A stretch of DNA of 33,292 nucleotides from Lachnospiraceae bacterium (GTDB lineage: Bacteria > Bacillota > Clostridia > Lachnospirales > Lachnospiraceae). The position numbers were made by a program, and so were the translations under genes. Where the stretch lies: positions 1-33,292 of the forward strand of contig JAJQDE010000063.1 in assembly GCA_021202335.1 (NCBI GenBank), in the 5' to 3' direction. Of the stretch, positions 6,537 through 13,315 are shown piece by piece. The notes under the pieces were generated by a model that was not told where the DNA came from, ran no database searches, and was given only the letters and a program-made list of their open reading frames with translations. Position 1 is the stretch's first letter; every line of letters starts with the position of its first letter.

Positions 6537-7340
6537 ATGATTACGGATCAGGAATTTCAAAGGATAGTGCGGTATGTAAAATGCAAAGCAGGCATTAATT
6601 TGAGTGAAAAAAAGGTATTGGTGCAGGGCAGGCTGGATAATTATATGCAGCGCAAGGGCTATCATTCCTATCACGAGTTTATGGATTTGGTAGAGAAATT
6701 TCCAAACGGAGCGGAGGCGGAGGACTTGCTTAATGCGCTCACGACCAACCATACATACTTTTGGAGAGAGCATGAGCAGTTTGAATTTTTAAAGCGCGAG
6801 GTGTTTCCCGAGCTTAAAAAGCATACGCAGAACACAAAGGATTGGAGAATATGGTGCGCGGCTTCATCGACAGGTGAGGAGCCATACACGCTTGCGATGC
6901 TCTGTATGGATTTTTTGGGGCTTGAGCATCCGCAGTGGGATACGACCGTGCTTGCGACGGATATCGACACAAGGGTCATCGAAAAGGCAGTCCGCGGCGT
7001 GTATGCAAAGGACTCCGTGGAACAGCTTCCGCAGCAATATGTGAGGCGTTTTTTCAGGCAGATTGGCGAAAATGAATATCAGGTTAAGGAAGAGCTGAAA
7101 AAAGAGGTGCTTTTCAGAAAATTTAATCTTATGCATCAGCTCCCGTTCAGAAAACCGCTCCATATCGTATTTATCAGAAATGTGATGATTTACTTTGACG
7201 AAGAAACAAAGGAAAAGATTTTAAATAATATATATGAAAAGATGGAGCCGGGAGGATATCTGTTTATTGGCTCGACCGAGGCAATGAGCCAAAGCAATAC
7301 CCGTTTTAAATATATAAGACCTTCAATATACAGAAAATAG
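6537..7340 (+). CDS. cheR: CheR-type chemoreceptor glutamate methyltransferase
   Basis: Methylates glutamates on methyl-accepting chemotaxis proteins using S-adenosylmethionine, the adaptation arm of chemosensory systems. The 267-residue protein has the all-helical N-terminal domain (about 1-75, with LTTNHTYFWRE leading into the catalytic part) and a Rossmann methyltransferase domain with motif CAASSTGEEPYTLAM and the acidic SAM ribose binder TDIDTRVI; FIRNVMIYFD is the usual late catalytic-domain signature. GAGG 8 nt upstream supports ATG 6537. It heads a six-gene unit with cheB, a receiver, cheW, a histidine kinase and HD-GYP; no receptor is encoded here, so it must act on MCPs elsewhere. 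Confidence 0.94.
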   Translation: MITDQEFQRIVRYVKCKAGINLSEKKVLVQGRLDNYMQRKGYHSYHEFMDLVEKFPNGAEAEDLLNALTTNHTYFWREHEQFEFLKREVFPELKKHTQNTKDWRIWCAASSTGEEPYTLAMLCMDFLGLEHPQWDTTVLATDIDTRVIEKAVRGVYAKDSVEQLPQQYVRRFFRQIGENEYQVKEELKKEVLFRKFNLMHQLPFRKPLHIVFIRNVMIYFDEETKEKILNNIYEKMEPGGYLFIGSTEAMSQSNTRFKYIRPSIYRK

Positions 7341-7359
7341 TGTTGGGAATGAGTGTATA

Positions 7360-8379
7360 ATGGAAAGATTAAAGGTGCTGCTAGTCGCCGGCAGTCTGGA
7401 AATGAGCATGGGGCTTAGGAAAATTCTTGACGACGATGCGGAAATAGAGCTTGTGGCGGAGGTCAATAACGCTTATTCCGCGAGGGATAAAATAATAGAA
7501 TGTAATCCCGACGTAATGCTTTTGTGCAACAGCCTTCCGAGAATGACAGGCATCAGCTTCCTGCAAAAGCTTATGCCGCAAAGGGCGGTCAATACAATCG
7601 TGCTGGGAGCCTCAGAGCTGGAAAAAAGCGCGTATTTGGCAGGAGCAAGGGCATTTATCGCCACGGATGCCGGTATAAATGCTCTGACGCAGGAAAATAT
7701 CTGCAAGATGATTAAGGCGGTAGCGGACATAAAACGGAAGGGATTTTCTCAAAACACGGTAAAATCAGACAATGCAAAAATTCCCGTAAGGGAAAACGCA
7801 AACGACTGCGGCATGGTAATTGCGATAGGGGCCTCCACGGGGGGCACGGAGGCAGTGGCGGCTGTCATAAGGGATATGAAAAAAGAAACTCCGGGAGTGG
7901 TCATGGTGCAGCATATGCCGGAGGGGTTCACGCAGATGTATGCGCAAAGGCTTGACAACGAAGGCGAGCTTACCGTAAAGGAAGCGAGGACGGGAGATGT
8001 GGTGAAGCCCGGACTGGTGCTTTTGGCTCCGGGGGATAAGCATATGCGCCTTATCAAGGTAAACGGCACATATCAGGTGGAATGTCGCACGGGCGAAAAG
8101 GTGAGCGGGCATTGCCCGTCGGTGGATGTGCTGTTTGAGTCCGTGGCGAAGGCTGCCGGAAAGGACGCCATAGGAGTGCTGATGACAGGCATGGGAAGCG
8201 ACGGCGCGGCAGGGCTTTTGTCCATGAAAAAGGCGGGAGCGCGCACCATAGGGCAGGACAGGAATACATGTGTGGTGTACGGTATGCCGAAGGTGGCATA
8301 TGAGCTTGGAGCGGTCGACTATCAGGTGCCGTTGGAGCAGATTGCAAGGAAGCTGTATTATATAATGGAAAAGAAGTAA
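7360..8379 (+). CDS. cheB: CheB methylesterase with a degenerate receiver domain
   Basis: Removes methyl groups from, and deamidates, chemoreceptors. The C-terminal catalytic domain (about residues 150-335) is intact: Ser in GASTGGTEA, His in VQHMPEGF and Asp in GMGSDGAAG. The N-terminal receiver fold (1-115) is recognisable, but its phosphorylation site is gone: the acidic pair after VLLV is Ala-Gly instead of Asp-Asp, the phosphoacceptor Asp56 is Cys (LLCNSLPRM), and the conserved Lys is replaced in FIATDAG. The enzyme should therefore not be switched on by aspartyl phosphorylation and may be constitutive or controlled by protein contacts. The start is ATG 7360 with a weak GGGAATGAG region; the gene lies 19 nt after cheR. 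Confidence 0.93.
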   Translation: MERLKVLLVAGSLEMSMGLRKILDDDAEIELVAEVNNAYSARDKIIECNPDVMLLCNSLPRMTGISFLQKLMPQRAVNTIVLGASELEKSAYLAGARAFIATDAGINALTQENICKMIKAVADIKRKGFSQNTVKSDNAKIPVRENANDCGMVIAIGASTGGTEAVAAVIRDMKKETPGVVMVQHMPEGFTQMYAQRLDNEGELTVKEARTGDVVKPGLVLLAPGDKHMRLIKVNGTYQVECRTGEKVSGHCPSVDVLFESVAKAAGKDAIGVLMTGMGSDGAAGLLSMKKAGARTIGQDRNTCVVYGMPKVAYELGAVDYQVPLEQIARKLYYIMEKK

Positions 8380-8399
8380 ATAAAGCAGGAGGAGCGACT

Positions 8400-8792
8400 A
8401 TGAGAATATTAATAGCAGAGGACGATTTTGCCAGCAGGAAGGTAATACTTAAATTCCTTTCCCTGTATGGAGAATGTGACGTGACGGTCGACGGCATGGA
8501 AGCGATTGACGCGTTTATGATGGCGCTTGAAGAGGATGAGCCGTACGACCTCATCTGTCTGGATGTGATGATGCCTATTATGGACGGCTATCAGGCGCTT
8601 AAAAATATCCGCGATATTGAAAAGGAGCATAACATACCCGACGATAAGCAGACTAAAATCATTATGACGACGGCGCTGAACGAGGAAAAGAATGTGAAGA
8701 AGGCGTTTGAGCTTGGCTGCACGGTGTATTGCGCAAAGCCTATTGATATGGACAAGCTCAAGAGCACGATTGAAAAGCTTGAATTGATATGA
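8400..8792 (+). CDS. Stand-alone CheY-like response regulator receiver
   Basis: Single receiver domain of 130 residues with every phosphorylation residue present: acidic pair in IAEDD (residues 7-9), phosphoacceptor Asp55 in CLDVMMP, Thr/Ser in IIMTTA and Lys113 in CAKP. It has no output domain. GGAGGAG upstream of ATG 8400 is a strong ribosome-binding site. It follows the phosphorylation-dead cheB by 20 nt and precedes cheW and the PAS kinase, so it is a natural phosphoryl acceptor for that kinase or for CheA encoded elsewhere. Whether it binds the flagellar switch like CheY or only relays phosphate cannot be decided from sequence. Confidence 0.9.
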   Translation: MRILIAEDDFASRKVILKFLSLYGECDVTVDGMEAIDAFMMALEEDEPYDLICLDVMMPIMDGYQALKNIRDIEKEHNIPDDKQTKIIMTTALNEEKNVKKAFELGCTVYCAKPIDMDKLKSTIEKLELI

Positions 8793-8798
8793 TATTTT

Positions 8799-8908
8799 GG
8801 TTATTTGTGCAGGAGCGTCACAAACAGCTTTGCCGGCATCCCATTGCTGATGCTTTGGAATTGGGGATGGACGGCGAATTTGTGCTTGCGTAAGAATGGG
8901 GGATTACA
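8799..8908 (+). promoter_or_regulatory. Structured leader before cheW, second copy of the GGAGCGT-loop hairpin
   Basis: Bases 8799-8809 and 8819-8829 pair over 10 of 11 positions (two G-U, one A-C mismatch) around loop CAGGAGCGT. Loop and stem closely match the hairpin at 26-56. Downstream, both leaders share TTG, then GGCA, then GCGTAA and GAATGGGG-ATTA before the start codon. This copy lacks the stretch that base-pairs with the loop in the first leader. Instead, ATTTGTGC is repeated at 8877-8884, so CACAAA of the hairpin could alternatively pair there. The region is an intra-operon spacer of 116 nt, unusually long for this cluster. Function is inferred only. Confidence 0.5.
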
Positions 8909-9430
8909 ATGGAAGAAAACTTAGACGATTTAGAGCTGATGCTTGAGGAAGAAGCGGATACAAGACTGGGAAAGTATATGACCTTCGGATTAGGTGCGGA
9001 CGTGTTTGGCATTGAGCTGAAATATGTCAATGAAATTATTCAGATGCAGCAGATAGCTCCAATTCCGGAGGTTGAGCATTTTATAAGGGGTCTTATCAAT
9101 CTCAGGGGAAAGATTGTTCCCGTAATTGATGTGGCTGACAGGCTCGGCAAGGAGCCTTTTGACTATAATGACCGCACATGCATTATCGTGATAGAGGTGC
9201 AGGGAGTTGTGGTCGGGCTGATTACCGAGAGGATTTCAGAGGTGGTGTCCATTGAAGAGGAGGACATTCTGCCGCCGCCCAACACATCGAAGGGATATGT
9301 AAACGGGAAGTTCATAAAGGGGATAGGCAAGGTTGGAGATACGGTAAAGCTTCTGTTGGACCCGATAAAGCTTATAAGTGACAATATATCGGATTTTGCA
9401 GATAAATCGGAGGATGACGAGGAAGAGTAA
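8909..9430 (+). CDS. cheW: CheW-type chemotaxis coupling protein
   Basis: Scaffold that links receptor tips to the kinase CheA in chemosensory arrays. The 173-residue protein has the CheW fold from about residue 20 on, with typical strands and motifs: MTFGLGADVFGIEL, VNEIIQ, PEVEHFIRGLINLRGKIVPVIDV, then VVGLITERISEVV and KGIGKVGDTVKLLLD. An acidic N-terminal extension (MEENLDDLELMLEEE) and an acidic tail flank it. GGGGGATT precedes ATG 8909. It is preceded by the structured leader at 8799. The stop codon abuts the next ATG with no gap, implying translational coupling to the kinase. Confidence 0.93.
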   Translation: MEENLDDLELMLEEEADTRLGKYMTFGLGADVFGIELKYVNEIIQMQQIAPIPEVEHFIRGLINLRGKIVPVIDVADRLGKEPFDYNDRTCIIVIEVQGVVVGLITERISEVVSIEEEDILPPPNTSKGYVNGKFIKGIGKVGDTVKLLLDPIKLISDNISDFADKSEDDEEE

Positions 9431-10888
9431 ATGTCGAAGAACCGCGATGAAAGATTTTATTTTATTTTAAATCACAGCCAGGAGTGCATTATCAGATATG
9501 ACAGCCACGGGATTATAGATTACAGCAACGACAGAGTTTTGGAGCTTACGGGGTATAGCGCGGGTGAGTTGATCGGCGCTTATATGGGTGAGCTTTTTCA
9601 AAATGTGTTTGTTTTGAAGGATAACCGGATAGACTTGGAGGACGAGCTTAAGGATAAGGAGATTATCCGCACCTCTATATACAGGAAAAATAAGACATGC
9701 TTTCCCGTGGAGGTAAAGCTTATCACTGAAAATGTTGACGGAGTGGAGGTCTGCGTCTGCACGGCTGTGGACATGACGCGCTATGAGGAAAGCATCCGGC
9801 GGCTTGAGGAAATGAGCTTTGAAATGAAGGAGTCCATGAAAGCAAGGGACGCCTTTGTGGCAAACGTGACACACGAGCTGCGCACGCCCGTCAACGGCAT
9901 CAAGGGTCATGCGGAGATATTGATGGAGCAGGAGCAGGATTTCCAAAAATCAAACAATCTCAAAATGATATTGGATTGCTGTACCACGATGGAAGGCATT
10001 ATCAACAACATTCTTGATTTTTCAAAGCTTGAGGCGGGAAAGTTCCAAATAGAGGAAAAACCGTTTTCCTTCTACAATTTCATGTCAAAAATGGAAAAAA
10101 TGTTTACAATGCTGACAATGCGCAAGGGGCTTCGCTTTATGGTCAACATAGCGCAGGGAATCCCCGACGGTCTGATAGGCGATGAGTTGCGCCTTACGCA
10201 GATATTGAATAATCTGGTGTCGAATGCGGTAAAATTTACTGAGCAGGGCTATGTGGGAATAGAGGTTGCGTTGAATACGAAGATAGACGATGAGGTGGAG
10301 CTGTTTTTCATTGTTGTCGATACCGGAATAGGTATTTCTCCCGAGGATAAGAATAAGCTTTTCAAGAGCTTTTCGCAGGCAGATGTTTCCATCACGAGAA
10401 AATACGGCGGAACAGGTCTTGGGCTTTCCATCACAAAGCAGCTTGTGGAAATGATGCACGGCAGAGTGTGGGCGGACGGAGAAAAGGGAAAAGGCTCCCG
10501 CTTTTCTTTTACGGTCAGGCTGAAGCTTCAGGAAACCGATGAGCCGGAGGAGGAGCTTTTGATAAGGCGGTGGCGTCCGTCTGCGGTGCTTAACAGGTTT
10601 GCGGGCGAGCAGGATTTGATGAATGAGTTCGGAAGTGACGTGAATGTCCGCGAGATTAAAAAATATTTTGAAAAGCTTTGTATCAGCATGGATATGGAAA
10701 ACTGGCAGAAGGCGGAAAGCTTTGTGTCAACGCTAAAACAGCTTATGAGCGGAGGCTCGAAGGAGCTGCAAAGGGCAGTGTTCCGTATGGAGATGGCTGT
10801 CAGAAAGTCCGATATCGGGAAGGTCAGGGACAAGGCTGAAACCGTAAAGGAGCTGCTTTGCAAAGAAATAGAAGGACTGGTGATCTGA
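9431..10888 (+). CDS. Soluble PAS-domain sensor histidine kinase with an Hpt-like tail lacking histidine
   Basis: Cytosolic kinase of 485 residues with no membrane segment. The domains are PAS (about 8-115, with GIIDYSNDRVLELTGYSAGEL), HisKA with phospho-accepting His148 in NVTHELRTP, and HATPase_c (about 245-365) with N box NNLVSNAVKF, G1 DTGIGIS and G2 GGTGLGLSI. It is the hybrid-kinase type but has no receiver. The last 110 residues are helical and contain VSTLKQLMSGG at 432-442, which lines up with the AHTLKGSA core of Hpt domains but with Ser433 where the histidine would be. The PAS domain may sense a cytoplasmic signal. It directly abuts cheW and is followed after one base by the receiver-HD-GYP gene, its likely partner. 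Confidence 0.9.
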   Translation: MSKNRDERFYFILNHSQECIIRYDSHGIIDYSNDRVLELTGYSAGELIGAYMGELFQNVFVLKDNRIDLEDELKDKEIIRTSIYRKNKTCFPVEVKLITENVDGVEVCVCTAVDMTRYEESIRRLEEMSFEMKESMKARDAFVANVTHELRTPVNGIKGHAEILMEQEQDFQKSNNLKMILDCCTTMEGIINNILDFSKLEAGKFQIEEKPFSFYNFMSKMEKMFTMLTMRKGLRFMVNIAQGIPDGLIGDELRLTQILNNLVSNAVKFTEQGYVGIEVALNTKIDDEVELFFIVVDTGIGISPEDKNKLFKSFSQADVSITRKYGGTGLGLSITKQLVEMMHGRVWADGEKGKGSRFSFTVRLKLQETDEPEEELLIRRWRPSAVLNRFAGEQDLMNEFGSDVNVREIKKYFEKLCISMDMENWQKAESFVSTLKQLMSGGSKELQRAVFRMEMAVRKSDIGKVRDKAETVKELLCKEIEGLVI

Positions 10889-10889
10889 C

Positions 10890-11984
10890 ATGGCTTTAAG
10901 AGCGCAGGATAAGGATGAAATCAGAATACTCGTTGTCGATGATGTGGAGGTCAATCTGATTATCCTTGAGGAAATAATTAAAAATATGGGATATCAGCCG
11001 ATCCTTGCGCAGAGCGTGAAGGAGGCTTTGACCATACTTGAGGAGGCGGAGTTTTTGCCTCAGCTTGTGCTGTCCGATATCTCAATGCCGAATATTGACG
11101 GATATGCCTTTTGCTCCACCCTAAAGAAGAATCCGTATACAAAGGATATCCCCGTGATTTTCATATCCGCGATGGACAGCTCGGACGATTTGAGCAAGGG
11201 CTTTTCGCTGGGGGCGGTCGACTATATTCCAAAGCCGTTTGACAAGACTGAGGTGGAAATGCGCATTTCCACACATTTAAAGATTTACTCCATGCAGAAG
11301 GATTTGGAGGAAAATAACAGAAGGCTTAGCGTCGTGGTGGCAAGCCAAATGGAGAAGCTGCGCTTGGAGCAAAAGAACATTATCACGGCGCTTGCAAGGC
11401 TCATTGAAAATAAGGAAAACAACAACGGCTCGCATTACATTAATGTCCTGCATAACAGCAGAATACTTGCGCAGGGAATGCAGCTTTCGCCCAAATTTGA
11501 GGACAGGATAACGGATGACTTTATTGATACGATAGAGTCAAGCTCAGGACTCCATGACATCGGAAAGCTTATGATACCCGACGCGATTCTTCTTAAAAAT
11601 ACAGCCTTAAACGAGGAGGAGCGCAAAATCATGTGTACCCATGCGGAGCTTGGCGCACGGACGCTTATTGATATCTATAAAAACGGCGAAAAAAATGATT
11701 TTATAGATATGGCGATAGACATTGCATGGTATCACCATGAGTGCTGGGACGGCTCGGGATATCCAAAGGGCTTAAAGGGAGAGGAAATACCGCTTTCGGC
11801 AAGAATTGTAAAGGTGGTTGACGTGTTCGACGCCATGATAAGCGAAAGACGCTATAAAAAGCCTATTCCGCTGGATGAAGAGCTTGCCTATATGGAAAAG
11901 AAAGCGGGCACGGAGTTCGATCCTGAAATCATCCGTGTGCTGCTGCGGATATACAGAAATTTCAGCGGGCTTCCAAATGATTAA
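10890..11984 (+). CDS. Response regulator with HD-GYP domain, probable cyclic di-GMP phosphodiesterase
   Basis: The 364-residue protein joins a receiver (acidic pair Asp17-Asp18, phosphoacceptor Asp63 in LSDISMP, Lys115 in YIPKPFD) through a coiled-coil helix (about 128-165) to an HD-GYP domain. The metal-site and signature residues are present: GLHDIGK at 221-226, HHECWDGSGYP at 282-292, then GEEIPLSARIVKVVDVFDA. HD-GYP proteins hydrolyse c-di-GMP to pGpG or GMP, and the intact motif suggests activity. The preceding PAS kinase ends one base before its start, so phosphorylation by it is likely. This gives the che-like operon an output into c-di-GMP, which controls the switch between motile and attached life. 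Confidence 0.93.
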   Translation: MALRAQDKDEIRILVVDDVEVNLIILEEIIKNMGYQPILAQSVKEALTILEEAEFLPQLVLSDISMPNIDGYAFCSTLKKNPYTKDIPVIFISAMDSSDDLSKGFSLGAVDYIPKPFDKTEVEMRISTHLKIYSMQKDLEENNRRLSVVVASQMEKLRLEQKNIITALARLIENKENNNGSHYINVLHNSRILAQGMQLSPKFEDRITDDFIDTIESSSGLHDIGKLMIPDAILLKNTALNEEERKIMCTHAELGARTLIDIYKNGEKNDFIDMAIDIAWYHHECWDGSGYPKGLKGEEIPLSARIVKVVDVFDAMISERRYKKPIPLDEELAYMEKKAGTEFDPEIIRVLLRIYRNFSGLPND

Positions 11985-12046
11985 AATCAGCATTTGAGTA
12001 AAAATATACCATTCATAAAACCTTTGTCAAAGCTAATAATAGGATT

Positions 12047-12072
12047 AAGATAAGCGACAAAAAGCTTATCTT
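12047..12072. terminator. Perfect hairpin between the HD-GYP and SASP genes
   Basis: AAGATAAGC (12047-12055) and GCTTATCTT (12064-12072) form a perfect 9-bp stem with an 8-nt loop. The U tract is poor, so it may be a weak terminator for the che-like operon, an mRNA-stabilising 3' end, or an operator for the spore gene. Confidence 0.45.
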
Positions 12073-12116
12073 TGAAAATAGATTTGAAATAAAGAATTTT
12101 ATGGAGGTGTATGAAT

Positions 12117-12323
12117 ATGTCATCACAGAACAGATCATCAAACAGAGTGGAAGTGCCTGAAGCAAAGGCAGCAATGGACCGTTTTAAGACTGAGGTAGCA
12201 TCGGAGCTTGGCGTAAACCTTAAGGAAGGCTACAATGGCGACTTAACCTCGCGCGAGGCAGGCTCAATCGGCGGCGAAATGGTAAGAAGAATGGTTAAGA
12301 GCTATGAGGAGTCAATTAAATAA
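12117..12323 (+). CDS. Alpha/beta-type small acid-soluble spore protein (SASP)
   Basis: DNA-coating protein of the forespore that changes DNA towards an A-like form and protects it from UV and heat; amino acids are released from it at germination by the protease Gpr. The 68-residue sequence has both family blocks: VPEAKAAMDRFKTEVASELGV, which contains the Gpr recognition region, and DLTSREAGSIGGEMVRRMV. ATG 12117 lies 8 nt after GGAGGT; an ATG at 12111 is too close to that site. Its promoter should be read by sigma-G, but I could not identify a convincing match. It is monocistronic, with a terminator at 12359. It shows that the organism can form spores. Confidence 0.95.
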   Translation: MSSQNRSSNRVEVPEAKAAMDRFKTEVASELGVNLKEGYNGDLTSREAGSIGGEMVRRMVKSYEESIK

Positions 12324-12358
12324 TTCCCCATTAGCGGAAAAGCATTAAGGCAATTAAA

Positions 12359-12399
12359 AAACCGGGCAGGAAATTCCTAAAGAATGACCTGCTCGGTTT
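12359..12399 (+). terminator. Terminator after the SASP gene
   Basis: AAACCGGGCAGG (12359-12370) pairs with CCTGCTCGGTTT (12388-12399) over 12 bp with one G-U, with a 17-nt loop. The T-rich stretch GTGTTTTT follows at 12404-12411. Confidence 0.75.
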
Positions 12400-12440
12400 A
12401 TCCGTGTTTTTCTGATATTTATAAAATCGGTATTTTTTAT
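12394..12440 (+). repeat. Terminator-like repeat, copy 1 (before the LytTR gene)
   Basis: CGGTTTATCCGTGTTTT, then CTGAT (12412-12416) pairing with ATCGG (12426-12430) around AT-rich sequence, then a T run. The same succession recurs at 19071-19129, with a 9-nt insertion in the loop. The two copies bracket the 12.4-19.1 kb accessory block. The first part overlaps the 3' arm of the SASP terminator. Confidence 0.6.
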
Positions 12441-12476
12441 TTTAACGGTAAAACCGAGGAGTGGAGTGTAGGGCAT

Positions 12477-13193
12477 ATGCTCAGAATTGGAATTTGCGAT
12501 GATATAGCGCAGCAGCTTTTGGCGCAGGAGAAAATGGTCAGGGATATTATGCTTTGTCTGTGCATTAATGCTGAAATTAAATGCTTTAAAAGCGGGGAAG
12601 ATTTACTGTGTGAAATTGAGCAAAAGGGCGACATGGATTTAATCCTTTTGGATATTGAGATGGGCGGGATAAACGGGGTTGAAGCCGCAAGGATTATCAG
12701 GGAGAAGGACAGCAGGGCAATTCTGATTTTTATTTCCTCACATGACCAGTATTTTAGGGAGATGATAAGCGTGCAGCCCTTTGCGTTTATCGACAAGCCT
12801 GTTTCAAAGGAACAGCTTGAAGCGGCTTTAAAACGAGCAATCCACGTTTTGGGCGAAAGGGAGGAGCTTTTTGAGTACGCGTACAAAAAGGTTTTTTATA
12901 AAATGCCGATAAGGAAAATACGCTATTTTGAGAGCGATAAAAGGAAAATTTATATTCACGGGACAGAGGAGATGAATACATTTTATAAAAAGCTGGATGA
13001 GGTGGAAAAGCAGCTTGCGCGGATGGATGCGAAATTTTTGAGAATAAGCAAATCCTATCTGATAAACGCGAGCCATATCAGGGAATTTCGGTATGAAAAA
13101 ATCGTCATGGACGACGGCAGGGAGCTAAGTATCGGTTCGGGGTACAAGGGAAAAATAAGACAAAGCTATATGGAGCTTATGCAGGAGAGTTAA
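12477..13193 (+). CDS. LytTR-family response regulator (AgrA/VirR type)
   Basis: Transcription regulator of 238 residues: receiver with Asp8-Asp9, phosphoacceptor Asp59 in LLDIEMGG and Lys107 in FIDKP, followed by a LytTR DNA-binding domain (about 140-236) with IRYFESDKRKIYIH, FLRISKSYLINASHI and the C-terminal DGRELSIG. LytTR proteins bind imperfect direct repeats in target promoters and are normally paired with GHKL kinases. ATG 12477 matches the family start (MLRIGICDD); the frame is open upstream to 12384. It ends in its own perfect terminator, while the likely partner kinase lies 4.5 kb downstream at 17739, behind three unrelated genes. The direct targets are unknown. Confidence 0.92.
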   Translation: MLRIGICDDIAQQLLAQEKMVRDIMLCLCINAEIKCFKSGEDLLCEIEQKGDMDLILLDIEMGGINGVEAARIIREKDSRAILIFISSHDQYFREMISVQPFAFIDKPVSKEQLEAALKRAIHVLGEREELFEYAYKKVFYKMPIRKIRYFESDKRKIYIHGTEEMNTFYKKLDEVEKQLARMDAKFLRISKSYLINASHIREFRYEKIVMDDGRELSIGSGYKGKIRQSYMELMQES

Positions 13194-13196
13194 AGG

Positions 13197-13223
13197 ATGC
13201 GCCAAATTTGGCGCATTTTTTTT
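13197..13223 (+). terminator. Terminator of the LytTR gene
   Basis: A perfect 20-bp palindrome, ATGCGCCAAA with TTTGGCGCAT (13197-13216), is followed by a T run to 13223. It separates the regulator from the block downstream. The A/T ends of the palindrome allow bidirectional function. Confidence 0.85.
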
Positions 13224-13280
13224 AAAATGTTACAGATAAACCGCCTATTTTTGACATTTGGGATTTTTTTCGCTGAAATA

Positions 13281-13289
13281 TGCTATGAT
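13281..13289 (+). promoter_or_regulatory. Extended -10 promoter of the YD-repeat gene
   Basis: TGCTATGAT (13281-13289) is an extended -10 element 26 nt before the start codon. A consensus TTGACA is at 13251-13256, but its spacer to this -10 is 27 nt, so it is either unused or serves a weaker -10 further upstream. Confidence 0.45.
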
Positions 13290-13315
13290 GGAAAAAGGAA
13301 AAGGTGGGAAATACA

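Noticed and set aside
13251-13256. TTGACA considered as the -35 of the YD-repeat gene promoter
   Set aside because: The distance to the extended -10 at 13284 is 27 nt, too long for sigma-A; the extended -10 alone is the better call.
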